Counted from the first letter of the stretch, positions 52,932-61,935 are shown. The stretch: DNA of 64,000 nucleotides from UBA5009 sp038043185 (GCA_038043185.1 JBBTCO010000007.1:1-64000), one strand, 5' to 3'. Numbers and translations are program-made. Notes: generated by a model not told the origin, from the letters alone.

Positions 52932-54959
52932 CTACCCAATTCGTTTCTTCAAAAAGCACAGAAAAAATAATTGATGTACGCCATCCATGCCTGCATTAAA
53001 AATGGGTCGTTGGCGATTTCTGGTCAGGCTTCGCAATTCTGGAAATAATTGATGAGCCACAATAGAGATATTTTCAGCCGTGATATTTCCAGAAATTTTC
53101 ACGATGGCTTTGTCAAAGTTGTCTTCTTGAAAATTTAAATCAATATTGAGTCCGTGTTCTTTTAATTTTTCAATAAGTTCGGAAATATTTTCGTCATTAT
53201 ACAAAGTGTATTTTGCAATCAGAGGGAGTTCTTTAATATTTTTCCAATTTTTTGGATCAAAATCTTCTTCACTGTCTAGTTCAATGGCCCAATCGGATTT
53301 ATCTTTTTGAGGTTGAATGTGTTTGATTGAGTCAGACTTACGTTTTTCGATATTTGCTAGGACTTTTTCTAAAGAGTGCCCTCGCTCGGCAACGTCACGT
53401 TTAATCTTCCAATAAAGTCGAATTTTTTCAGAAGGGTATAGAAATACTTTTAAATCCAAAGATTCACGTAAGCCCTTCAGATATAAAGAATGAAGTCCTT
53501 GAATGACGATAGATTTTGCCGGACTAAAACGTTGAGTCTCGGTAAACTTTCCTGTGCTGTGATCATAGTGGTGATGTTCAATAGCTTCGCCCTTAGAAAT
53601 ATTTTCAGTGTGTTCACTCAATTTTGAAAGATCGTTGGCTTGAGGATTTAAATGAGTGACCGTTTCCCAATTTTTATTGCCACGTTCCCATTTATGATAA
53701 TTATCCCCTTCAATCATAATACAATTATTTTCTCCCAATATATTTTGCATCAATTTTGTAAGATGATTTTTTCCAGCACCAGAGTCTCCACTTAAGCCAA
53801 TCAATAAAGGTTTTAAGCGATTCTTCAGAGGAGATTCGTTTTTAATAGCAATGTAATAAATTGCAAGTAGTAAACTGAGTAGGGAAGTCTGCAGCGCAGT
53901 CAGTGAAATATTGTTAATAAAATTTGAGTATTGAAAATGTGGGCCAGCAACAAAATAATTAAAATAAGAAAGGACTAAGGCTAAAAGTAATAATTTGGGT
54001 GTCGTTGGATAATGAACATAAAATAAACTAACAAATGGTAAAAACCAAAAAAACCATCCGGGCATGGGATTCGTTATCAATAATAAAACTCCCAAAATAA
54101 ATCCTGAACCATAGATCAAACCTTTTTGAGTAATCTTCGTTGAAAATATTAATCTTCCCAAGACCAAAAATAATAATATAAGACCGACAAACACATAAGT
54201 TTCATTACTGAAAATAATCTTTGCCGCAAAAACTCTTTGGGCCTCGGGAGAGCCTGTGGTGGCGTAATCGAAATGCGAACTTAGGGCAACTGGTAGAAAA
54301 CCACAAATAATACTTATAATAACAATTAAGGAAGACTCAGCTAGCTTTTTAATAGCTTCATGAATAAAAAATCGATTCCAGATATAGGCGGCAATAAATG
54401 GAGAAATAATGATGACATGGAATTTTGAAGCAATGGCTAATCCAAAAAATAAGCTAGCCCATTTTGAATTGCCTCTGAAAAGAAAGAAGAAAGAGAGTAT
54501 AAGTAGACTCATAGAAACAATATCAAGCTGTCCATAGACATAGGTGATATAAAACAAAATAGGATTTAACCAATAATAAAAGATAGTTTTATTTTTTGCC
54601 ATCAAAGCCCAGCGGGTCAAAATCCAAAATAAAAGAGTATCAAAAACCAATAAGCTGATTTTCATGCCAAAAAGGCTTAATGCCGTTGTGCCTAGGCTGG
54701 CCTGACCAAAAAGTAAATAAAGAATTCCTTTTGGAATTATCAGACATAAATAAAGAAAAGCACCGTAAGGAAAAAATTCGGGGTTGGATAAACTCCAAGG
54801 GTTTTGTCCAAAATTAAGAAGAGATCGATCGATAAAGGGAATAAAGTATTCGCGCAGGTATTCGCTGCCAAAAAAGAAAAGACAAATAATTTTGATTAAA
54901 AGCCCAACTAAGAAAAGTTTATTTTTAAAAATTTGTAACTTTTCATTCGAGAACTTCAT
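52932..54959 (-). CDS. GT-C-like membrane domain fused to a uridine-kinase/phosphoribulokinase-like domain
   Basis: 675 residues from the ATG at 54959. Residues 1 to about 375 form a multi-span domain with GQLDIVSMSLLIL and ASKFHV segments like mannosyltransferase-type GT-C enzymes. From about 385 a soluble P-loop kinase of the uridine kinase/PRK family begins: Walker A-like GDSGAGKNHL (the Ser/Thr after GK is Asn), IMIEGDNYHKW, and KSIVIQGLHSLY. The last 75 residues are an extra small domain. The start is supported by a TAATG overlap with the GT2 stop; an ATG at 54983 lies inside that gene. Last gene of the operon with aldolase, double nucleotidyltransferase and GT2. Fusion seen directly; function unproven. 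Confidence 0.82.
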   Translation of the reverse strand: MKFSNEKLQIFKNKLFLVGLLIKIICLFFFGSEYLREYFIPFIDRSLLNFGQNPWSLSNPEFFPYGAFLYLCLIIPKGILYLLFGQASLGTTALSLFGMKISLLVFDTLLFWILTRWALMAKNKTIFYYWLNPILFYITYVYGQLDIVSMSLLILSFFFLFRGNSKWASLFFGLAIASKFHVIIISPFIAAYIWNRFFIHEAIKKLAESSLIVIISIICGFLPVALSSHFDYATTGSPEAQRVFAAKIIFSNETYVFVGLILLFLVLGRLIFSTKITQKGLIYGSGFILGVLLLITNPMPGWFFWFLPFVSLFYVHYPTTPKLLLLALVLSYFNYFVAGPHFQYSNFINNISLTALQTSLLSLLLAIYYIAIKNESPLKNRLKPLLIGLSGDSGAGKNHLTKLMQNILGENNCIMIEGDNYHKWERGNKNWETVTHLNPQANDLSKLSEHTENISKGEAIEHHHYDHSTGKFTETQRFSPAKSIVIQGLHSLYLKGLRESLDLKVFLYPSEKIRLYWKIKRDVAERGHSLEKVLANIEKRKSDSIKHIQPQKDKSDWAIELDSEEDFDPKNWKNIKELPLIAKYTLYNDENISELIEKLKEHGLNIDLNFQEDNFDKAIVKISGNITAENISIVAHQLFPELRSLTRNRQRPIFNAGMDGVHQLFFLCFLKKRIG

Positions 54960-55693
54960 TAAACTCGCCCTTCGCTTTTGCACAAAGAAATCATATATCG
55001 AATGATCCCAAGAATTGTTTTATAGCGCGAAAAAAAATGCGAAGACCAATTGGATAAGCCATGAACTCGCGGGGGGAATATGACTGAAACCGTATCCAAT
55101 TTAAAATTATTTTTTTGTGCGTGATAAATTGCATAGAGATCAAATGCGAAAGTTTTTGGCGGATTTTTCATAGCATCTAAAAGTGGTCGGTGAAAAACTT
55201 TGGGTTGAGCGTTCATTTCATAAATTTTCACACCCAGAATAAGCCAAGCTAAAAATTCAAAAACTCGACTGACAATGATATCTTTCCAATTTCGGCCATG
55301 ACGAAGGCCCTTAATAAAAACCTGCTTTGCTGAGGACTCATTTTGTTTCAGTAAGTGATAGGCTTTAAAAGCATCGATCGGATCGCATTGTTGATCGGCG
55401 TGGGACCAACCCACCACCGGAGCCGCAGTTGATTTTAATCCCTGCCAAAGTCCGTAGCCATATCCTTGATTGATATCGACATAGACCACACGAAACCACT
55501 CAGCCCATTTTGATTTTAATAGTTCTGAAAAAATATCCTTCGAATTGTCTTTGCTGCCATTTTCGACCATGACTAATTGAAACTCACCTTGCTGGAAACC
55601 ATTTTCAAGAGCCGCCTTTTGCGCACGTTCAATTAAATATTGCAAAGATTTTGATTCATTATAGCAGGGAAGAACAAGTTCAAATTTAATCAC
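54959..55693 (-). CDS. Glycosyltransferase family 2
   Basis: GT-A family 2 transferase of 244 residues: FELVLPCYNESKSLQYLI, VMVENGSKDNSKD and GWSHADQQCDPIDAF in the metal-binding position (Asp-x-Gln rather than DxD). It resembles polyprenyl-phosphate or capsule transferases without C-terminal spans. Overlaps the nucleotidyltransferase gene by 4 nt and its stop TAATG couples to the GT-C/kinase fusion. It most likely transfers or charges the sugar or polyol activated by its neighbours. Confidence 0.86.
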   Translation of the reverse strand: MIKFELVLPCYNESKSLQYLIERAQKAALENGFQQGEFQLVMVENGSKDNSKDIFSELLKSKWAEWFRVVYVDINQGYGYGLWQGLKSTAAPVVGWSHADQQCDPIDAFKAYHLLKQNESSAKQVFIKGLRHGRNWKDIIVSRVFEFLAWLILGVKIYEMNAQPKVFHRPLLDAMKNPPKTFAFDLYAIYHAQKNNFKLDTVSVIFPPRVHGLSNWSSHFFSRYKTILGIIRYMISLCKSEGRV

Positions 55694-57273
55694 TCAGTAA
55701 CTCCTGAAAGGCGCGCACTGACAGAATTTTTTTGTCCACCATGCACATCAGCCCAATACAGGGCTTCAGCTAATGAATCTGGATCACCCCAATTAATATA
55801 ACCATCCAAGGGGATACTGAGCACTTTGAGCCCTTCAGCGAGTAATAAATTAAAAACAGAATCCAGATAAAGCTCGCCGTTCACCCGAACATTCTTTTTT
55901 TTCAAAAGCTGTATGCCTTTTTCAAGAATGCTTTTATTTTTAAACCAGAAAGTCCCGACAAGAAGGGGGTCACTCGAGGGCTTCTCGGAAATTGGTTTTT
56001 TAACCGAAACATTAAGTACGTCTGATATTTGCGGTGCATGTGCGCTGTCAGAAGTTTGCACGTAAGCAAAGGCTTGCGGTCGGCGTTGCGCTCCGGGAAA
56101 TCCACGAACAGTAAAAATCGCCGCGTCTGGTTTCTGCTTTTGATTTTGAAATTTCTGCCAAACTTCTGAAGATAACACAATGCCGTGATCACAAGCACTG
56201 ACAATGATTTCTTGAGATTCGTTTAATGCCTTTAATCCAGCTTCAACGCTCAGAGCTTGTCCCTCGGGGGTTTGTTCTAAGAATATCGCCGATTCATTTT
56301 TTTCTAACTTCAGTTGTTCTTTGACAGATTGAAGCGTTACATAATGATTCATTTTTGCGCGAGGTAAAGAGTCCAAAGCTTTTCGATACATGGGTGCTGA
56401 ATTTATTTTTAAAAATGGTTTGGGCAGTTTGTAGAGTTCTTTAAAACGACTTCCTAAGCCAGCCATGGGCATTAATATTTGTAAATCTTCCTCTTGGCGC
56501 AGGCCTTCGTTTTTTAGCAAGCAAGAATAAGTCTTTTCCCAATATTCGAAAATAGCTAAATCTTCGGGAGTGCCCCACTGGAAAAAAGCCGGAATTTCAT
56601 AAACCTTAACTTTGCATTCTGGATTTTTTTGCAGAAGAGCCTCAACAGTCAGGCTGGTGTAAAACTCACCATTCAGTGAAAGATCATTTTTTTCCTGATA
56701 GTCTAAGGCCGATTGTAAAATTTCAGCCGACTTAAAATAATAAGCTCCGGCGGAAGCGAATTCATTTTCACGATTGTTGGTAAAGCAGCCTTTTTCTTTA
56801 ACTTCGCGAACTAAGTCATTTTCGATTCGTGAGTAGGCATACATCACAGGGGAAAGATAATGTGCATGAAAACCTCGATACGAGATTAAGGCGGCATCGC
56901 ACTGACTTTGTTCAGTAAAGGTTTTAAAATCCCAAGGATCCCAAATCATTCCGTAATCGCAATAAGATACCAATACGGGGTTTTGAGATTTCAATTTTGG
57001 CAGCGCGGCCTTCAGAGCAAATGAAGGTCCTTTGCCATGAAGAGGAACGCTCAGAATTTGTGAGTGGGGGCGCAATTTTTTTAAAAGTGCCGGTAATTCA
57101 GATTCCAAATGATTTTCAGCAAGAACAAATGTGCAGGGCCACTCTGAAGGAAATTTTTCCAGCAGTCGCTCGATCATGGGTCGGCCATTAACTGGGATTA
57201 AAGGCTTGGGCTGGGTATGCCCAGCTTTTTTATATCGAGTCCCTTGCCCTGACATGGGGATAACAAGTTGCAT
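55690..57273 (-). CDS. Tandem double sugar nucleotidyltransferase
   Basis: 527 residues made of two complete NTP_transferase-like domains: the first opens with MQLVIPMSGQGTRYKKAG (1-18), the second with LQILMPMAGLGSRFKE (264-279). Each has a PKP(L/F) loop, a VSYCDYG / VSACDHG metal-binding strand, an NGE(F/L)Y segment and a W-G-(T/D)-P-(E/D) end (FQWGTPEDLA and YINWGDPDSLA), so the protein is an internal duplication. The related single-domain proteins form nucleotide-activated sugars or polyols. It lies between the class II aldolase gene (2-nt gap) and a GT2 (4-nt overlap). Whether both halves are catalytic cannot be decided; both retain the G-x-G-(T/S)-R and C-D-x-G elements. Confidence 0.85.
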   Translation of the reverse strand: MQLVIPMSGQGTRYKKAGHTQPKPLIPVNGRPMIERLLEKFPSEWPCTFVLAENHLESELPALLKKLRPHSQILSVPLHGKGPSFALKAALPKLKSQNPVLVSYCDYGMIWDPWDFKTFTEQSQCDAALISYRGFHAHYLSPVMYAYSRIENDLVREVKEKGCFTNNRENEFASAGAYYFKSAEILQSALDYQEKNDLSLNGEFYTSLTVEALLQKNPECKVKVYEIPAFFQWGTPEDLAIFEYWEKTYSCLLKNEGLRQEEDLQILMPMAGLGSRFKELYKLPKPFLKINSAPMYRKALDSLPRAKMNHYVTLQSVKEQLKLEKNESAIFLEQTPEGQALSVEAGLKALNESQEIIVSACDHGIVLSSEVWQKFQNQKQKPDAAIFTVRGFPGAQRRPQAFAYVQTSDSAHAPQISDVLNVSVKKPISEKPSSDPLLVGTFWFKNKSILEKGIQLLKKKNVRVNGELYLDSVFNLLLAEGLKVLSIPLDGYINWGDPDSLAEALYWADVHGGQKNSVSARLSGVTE

Positions 57274-57275
57274 AC

Positions 57276-58217
57276 TTATTGATCCTCCATAATTTTTTGT
57301 CGAACAAGTTCAGTTGGTAAATGAGGAACTTTTTGAATGATTTCATTAGGTAACTCTTTAAGCTGGGGCTTAATGCGATAAAGAATTTGGGTGGCCATCC
57401 AATTTTCATAAACATCGGGATCTGCCGTGATAGTTTTTTCACTTAACTGATAGTCGCCGTCTTTCAATTTTGTTAGAAAAGGTTTCATTCGCGGATAAAG
57501 GATAACAAAATCTGGAAAATAAAATTTTAAAGGGCCTGCCAAAAGTTCTTTGGGAAAAGTTGTGAGGAGACGAAAGAGAATTGCCTGCGGGAAAAATTCT
57601 TTAAGTACAGCGAGCTCAAAAAGCTGGTATTCTTGCAAAAGTGAAGTGTCATCAAATTGAATGATCGAACCATGATTTTTTAAAAAAATAATCGGAGTAG
57701 TAGAATGATTTTGTAAAATAAGTGCAAGCTCTGCTCCTGGCATCGTCGCTTCGATTTCTGCATAGTCACCTAATTTTTTTAACCAATTTTTCTCGTACCA
57801 TTTTTTAAATTTATTTTTTGCTTCGGAATTGAGATCGCAAATTAAAATCGCGACGAGACTATGAATATGGAAAACATAATCTTTAACTAAGACGGCATGA
57901 AAACCGGTTTCCATGCTGGGGCGCCTTTGCGGAGTAAGATTACAAGATCCAATAACCTCTTTGTAGATTTTTTCTTTTTCAGTTTCATCGATTGCCGTTT
58001 TAACGGTATTAAAGCCGATAATAAAATGATCCAATCGGACTTGGGATAAATCTTTGTCAGATTTAACTTTATCGAGTCTGTAGCCAGAAGGTTTTATCGA
58101 TAAAGTTTGTTGGTCTTTATTTTTTAAAGAAGTATTCCCGCCAGGGCCTTGTAACCAGAAAAGTCCTTGCTGTAAGCAAAAGTCATTGAGTTTTAAGAGT
58201 TCCATGATTTTAGGCAT
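57276..58217 (-). CDS. Class II aldolase/adducin-family protein
   Basis: 313 residues. The phosphate-binding loop is GPGGNTSLK (24-32) with KPSG (42-45). The candidate acid/base Glu103 and His107 lie in SMETGFHA, and the zinc ligands are HIH (H117, H119) and the later NHG (H182), matching the E...HxH...H pattern of fuculose/rhamnulose phosphate aldolases and ribulose-phosphate epimerases. It is longer than FucA-type enzymes (about 215 aa), with an extra C-terminal 90 residues. First gene of the operon, 55 bp from the divergent HAD phosphatase. Probably makes or breaks a ketose phosphate that the kinase and nucleotidyltransferase then use (inference). Confidence 0.82.
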   Translation of the reverse strand: MPKIMELLKLNDFCLQQGLFWLQGPGGNTSLKNKDQQTLSIKPSGYRLDKVKSDKDLSQVRLDHFIIGFNTVKTAIDETEKEKIYKEVIGSCNLTPQRRPSMETGFHAVLVKDYVFHIHSLVAILICDLNSEAKNKFKKWYEKNWLKKLGDYAEIEATMPGAELALILQNHSTTPIIFLKNHGSIIQFDDTSLLQEYQLFELAVLKEFFPQAILFRLLTTFPKELLAGPLKFYFPDFVILYPRMKPFLTKLKDGDYQLSEKTITADPDVYENWMATQILYRIKPQLKELPNEIIQKVPHLPTELVRQKIMEDQ

Positions 58218-58272
58218 GACTTATATTATTTAAAAATCTTGTCTTTTCAAGATTTTAGGTTATTACTGCAGT

Positions 58273-58959
58273 ATGTCTGGGATCAAACTGGCGCGTGCCC
58301 CGAAACTTATACTTTTTGATTTAGATGATACCTTGATCGGGTCTACGGAAATCTACCAAAAGTGTTATGATGATTTGAAGCTGGACATGAAAGTGCTCGA
58401 AGCCGCTCGGGATAGGATTAAAAAGAATCTTGGCCCAGGCCATGTTTCAGCTCATCAAAGGTTTTTATATTTTAAACTCTATCTTGAAATGAAATCTGAA
58501 TTTTCTCCATTAGCCTTGGATGAGATGATTTTTAAATACGAGAACCTGTTAAGTAACTATTTCCAAAATGAATGGCTCAGTCTCAAGCGGGATTCCTTAT
58601 TTTCTGAACTAAAAAGAATATGTAAGTTAGCGATCGTTACTAATGAAAACGCCCGAACTCAGATGGTTAAACTTAAGGCGATCGATCCAAAATTTCATTA
58701 TTTTGAATTTATGGTGACCTCTGAAGAGGTTGGTGTCGAGAAACCCGATCTCAAAATTTTTAAAGACTGTTTTGAACGCGCGGGTATTCGCGCGGAGGAC
58801 GTTTTAATGATCGGGGATTCGCCAAAAAATGATTTAGAACCTATGGAAAAGATGGGCGCTCAAGTTATAGGCACCTCTGAATTTATCAAAGATTCTCTGG
58901 CTGGCTCAAAGTACAATTGGATTAAAAACTTAAACGAGTTAGCTCAGATTTTAAATTGA
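58273..58959 (+). CDS. HAD-superfamily phosphatase
   Basis: HAD subfamily I hydrolase of 228 residues with motif I LFDLDDTLIGS, motif II AIVTNEN, the conserved Lys in VGVEKPD and motif IV MIGDSPKNDL, with a helical cap between I and II. It is divergent from the class II aldolase gene with 55 bp between, so it is likely to be co-regulated and to remove a phosphate in the same route. A large inverted repeat (59002-59049) follows its stop by 42 nt. Confidence 0.87.
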   Translation: MSGIKLARAPKLILFDLDDTLIGSTEIYQKCYDDLKLDMKVLEAARDRIKKNLGPGHVSAHQRFLYFKLYLEMKSEFSPLALDEMIFKYENLLSNYFQNEWLSLKRDSLFSELKRICKLAIVTNENARTQMVKLKAIDPKFHYFEFMVTSEEVGVEKPDLKIFKDCFERAGIRAEDVLMIGDSPKNDLEPMEKMGAQVIGTSEFIKDSLAGSKYNWIKNLNELAQILN

Positions 58960-59001
58960 TCGAATTAGCTAAACATTAATTCAGAAGTATCACTCCTAAA
59001 T

Positions 59002-59049
59002 GTTACTCACAAAGATGACGTCTTATATGTTGACATCTTTGTGAGTAAC
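59002..59049. repeat. Perfect 16-bp inverted repeat with 16-nt loop
   Basis: Left arm GTTACTCACAAAGATG (59002-59017) is exactly complementary to the right arm CATCTTTGTGAGTAAC (59034-59049), around a 16-nt centre. It lies in the 177-bp gap between the HAD gene and the membrane-protein gene, both on the plus strand. No T-run follows the right arm, so it is not a standard intrinsic terminator, though it could act as one, as an operator, or as the remains of a small mobile element. Confidence 0.75.
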
Positions 59050-59136
59050 TATTTAACATCAATCAATAGTTCTAAGCTATGGATAAAACCCATCTAAAAT
59101 CTTGTTTTTTTATAAACCTTCTATTAACCTGCCCCG

Positions 59137-60456
59137 ATGAGTCAGTCTAACAGCCAGCAACCATTCCCAATCTCTCTTAAAATTATTATTTCAATAGGGC
59201 TACTTATTGGCGCTGCACTCTATATTTATGGATTTAAAACGGTACTTAATGGGCCACACCAATATCGTCAGGCCGATTCCGCTTTTGTGGGCTACTTTTT
59301 TTGTACAGAAAATACGGACTTTTTTCATCCACATATTGCTCCGCGAGGCCTAACTGAAGGCACAGGCATCAATGAATTTCCAATTTATGGAGCTGTTCTT
59401 GGTGGAATTTGTCGAATCAAAGGCTCGTGGGATGAAGCCACTCCGCGCTTAGTGTCTTTATTTTTTGCGATAGCATCGGCAGTGCTATTTTGGGGGATTT
59501 TAAAAAGGAAATACAATTTAGACCGAGTCACGTGGATTGAATATCTTGTTTTATTTATTTTTCTACCTGTAAATTGGACTTTCTTCACAATTCCAATGCC
59601 AGACTCTACAGGATTATTTTTATATGCGTTGGCGGGCTATATTTGGAGCGCAATCCCATTAAAAGATCATTCACGGGCTAAACAACTCGCACTTAAAATC
59701 CTTGGCAGCATTATTTTTATGCTGGGATTCCTTGTTCGCCCTTACTACATTCTTATTCTATTTTTCTATTTTCCGGGTCTATTAACAACCGCCATAACCT
59801 TAGTTTTATGTATTGGACTTTTTTGGTTTTGGTACAGGTACTGGAGTACCGCTGTATCGGTAAATCCCACTTATTTTGGAATTCAATTTCAAACAAGCAA
59901 AGAAGTTTTAGCTAGTCTGCCGAATGCGCTAGCGCATTTGCCGACGCGGATTTTTGAACATACGGCGCTGATTGGCTTTTGGGCATTTGCAATCTGCTGG
60001 AAGAAATACCGTTGGATTGTTTTATTTTACATTGCAAACATTGGAATGATGTATGTTTTAAAATCCACCCACATCGCGGATCATGGCTATTATCTTTTAA
60101 ATGCGGGACTCTTTGCCACCTTTGCCCTCATCTTGGGATATCAAGAGCTTAATACTAAACAGCGAAGTTTTTTCTTAAGTTTTTTTCTTTTATACACGTT
60201 CGCTTTTACTCAACATAATTTTCATAGAAATAAAAATTATGACATGACGATCGAGGCCGCTTCTAAAGTCGATCTTCCGGCAAATGCCATTGTGGCGACT
60301 TATCTTACTGATCCTCAGTGGCTGTATTACCTCAAACGTATTGGTTATATTTCACCGCCGGAATTTTTCAATGGCACCTGTCCACCGGGAGCAACTCATT
60401 ATCTTATTCACGATCCTGAAAATAAAACTCAACTCAAAATGGATGTCTGTAAATGA
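59137..60456 (+). CDS. GT-C-like membrane glycosyltransferase (PMT/ArnT-like loop)
   Basis: 439 residues with about ten hydrophobic spans. The first periplasmic loop carries HQYRQADSAFVGYFF and GINEFPIYGAV, close to the acidic RQ-x-D and EFP elements of ArnT/PMT-type GT39-like transferases that use lipid-linked sugars. A short soluble C-terminus of about 65 residues follows. It overlaps the methyltransferase gene by 4 nt (ATGA). It is likely to decorate a lipid-linked glycan or lipid A in the periplasm. Confidence 0.75.
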   Translation: MSQSNSQQPFPISLKIIISIGLLIGAALYIYGFKTVLNGPHQYRQADSAFVGYFFCTENTDFFHPHIAPRGLTEGTGINEFPIYGAVLGGICRIKGSWDEATPRLVSLFFAIASAVLFWGILKRKYNLDRVTWIEYLVLFIFLPVNWTFFTIPMPDSTGLFLYALAGYIWSAIPLKDHSRAKQLALKILGSIIFMLGFLVRPYYILILFFYFPGLLTTAITLVLCIGLFWFWYRYWSTAVSVNPTYFGIQFQTSKEVLASLPNALAHLPTRIFEHTALIGFWAFAICWKKYRWIVLFYIANIGMMYVLKSTHIADHGYYLLNAGLFATFALILGYQELNTKQRSFFLSFFLLYTFAFTQHNFHRNKNYDMTIEAASKVDLPANAIVATYLTDPQWLYYLKRIGYISPPEFFNGTCPPGATHYLIHDPENKTQLKMDVCK

Positions 60457-61151
60457 AAACAACGCAGTTTGATAAATTTGCCGAAGAATATGAAAGTCTT
60501 ATGCTGAAAAGCACTTCAAGTTCGGGCGAACGGCCAGAGTATTTTCATGAATATAAAATCAATGATCTTAAAAGTTATCAAAATCAAACACAAATAAATG
60601 CCAATGCTATTTTAGATTTAGGTGCTGGTGTGGGAAATTCAATTCCTTATTTAAAAAAATATTTTCCACTGGCAAAAATCATCGCTGTTGATGTTTCGTC
60701 TAAAAGCATTAATATTGCTAAAGAGCGTTTTCCAGGCGCAGCAGAATGCCTGGTGTTTGATGGACATAAAATTCCTCAGGCAGACAATTCCATCGATATA
60801 GTGATCATGTGTTGCGTGCTTCATCACATTCCCCACAGCGAGCACTCCGCTATTTTTTCTGAGGTCTATCGAATTTTAAAACCAGGGCAAAGTATTTTTA
60901 TTTATGAACACAATCCTTTAAATCCGTTGACGCAAAAAGCAGTTAAAGACTGTCCTTTTGATGACGATGCGGTTCTGATTCCAGCTCCGCAAATGAAAGA
61001 ACGTTTAGCTTCAGCAGGATTTAAGAACGTCAATTGTCAATTTAAAGTTTTTTTTCCAAAAATGTTCGCCTCAATAAGATCATTAGAAAAATATTTGATT
61101 TGGCTACCGCTGGGGGCTCAATATCGTGCAACGGGAATAAAGCCGAATTAA
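60453..61151 (+). CDS. Class I SAM-dependent methyltransferase
   Basis: 232 residues with motif I ILDLGAGVGNSIPYL, IIAVDVSS and VIMCCVLHHIP, a complete class I methyltransferase of the Methyltransf_11 type. Translationally coupled to the GT-C gene upstream. The 3' end overlaps the convergent GT2 gene by 4 nt. A sugar or glycolipid O-methylation is likely; acceptor unknown. Confidence 0.86.
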   Translation: MKTTQFDKFAEEYESLMLKSTSSSGERPEYFHEYKINDLKSYQNQTQINANAILDLGAGVGNSIPYLKKYFPLAKIIAVDVSSKSINIAKERFPGAAECLVFDGHKIPQADNSIDIVIMCCVLHHIPHSEHSAIFSEVYRILKPGQSIFIYEHNPLNPLTQKAVKDCPFDDDAVLIPAPQMKERLASAGFKNVNCQFKVFFPKMFASIRSLEKYLIWLPLGAQYRATGIKPN

Positions 61152-61846
61152 AAACGAAAGCGATAAAGATTTTTGATAAATTCCCATAAAGCTGAAAATT
61201 TAATAAACGAAGCGCGATTTTCATTCTCGACAAAATGAATTGGTAACTCGATAACTTTCAATTTCATTTGATGAGCTTTAATCATTATTTCTGCGTCAAT
61301 AAACCAATCATCGGATTGTAAATTCATGTTCTTTAAAATTGAACCTCTGATAATTTTAGGTTTTGAATTAACATCGCGGTAGCGAGTCCCAAAAAGAATA
61401 CTAAATAAATTATTAAAAATTGTGGAAATGCAAAGTCGATACAAACCATCGCCGCGAACAACTCGGTAAGTCTTTGCTAAATCATAATCATTCATAAATG
61501 AATTATATAGTGGAGGAAGTATCGTATCTATAGGGAACTGCCCATCGCCATCAATGTAACCAATAAACTCACCTTGGGCCGCGGCAATTCCAGTTTTAAG
61601 ATCCCAACCCATGGCTCCCTTTTTTTCTAAAGTGATGGCTCGAGTTCTTGGAAGTTTTGTTGCGAGATCTTTAACAACCTCAGGAGTTTTATCTTTAGCG
61701 CCAGGCCAATAGTTACCCACCAGGACTAGCTCATAATCCAAGTCATGTAGCCAACCTAAGAGCTTGTGGACTTTTTCTACAAATCCGATGATGGATTCTT
61801 CGCTTCTATAACATAAGATAACTAATGAAAACTTAGGGGATGACAT
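61148..61846 (-). CDS. Glycosyltransferase family 2 (polyprenyl-phosphate-type)
   Basis: 232-residue GT2 with LVILCYRSEESI, LVLVGNYWPGAKD, KKGAMGWDLKTGI and the metal-binding GYIDGDGQFP, which places it close to DPM1/GtrB-like enzymes but without C-terminal membrane spans. It may supply the lipid-linked sugar used by the GT-C protein at 59137. It is monocistronic, facing the methyltransferase gene and divergent from the SDR gene at 61936. Confidence 0.87.
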   Translation of the reverse strand: MSSPKFSLVILCYRSEESIIGFVEKVHKLLGWLHDLDYELVLVGNYWPGAKDKTPEVVKDLATKLPRTRAITLEKKGAMGWDLKTGIAAAQGEFIGYIDGDGQFPIDTILPPLYNSFMNDYDLAKTYRVVRGDGLYRLCISTIFNNLFSILFGTRYRDVNSKPKIIRGSILKNMNLQSDDWFIDAEIMIKAHQMKLKVIELPIHFVENENRASFIKFSALWEFIKNLYRFRF

Positions 61847-61935
61847 TGTAAAAGTCCCTTCTTGGCTCTTAATGTAACATTCTGTATATTGAGGTCAATG
61901 CACTTAGATAACTTTAGTTAGCATTTGGAGAGATT

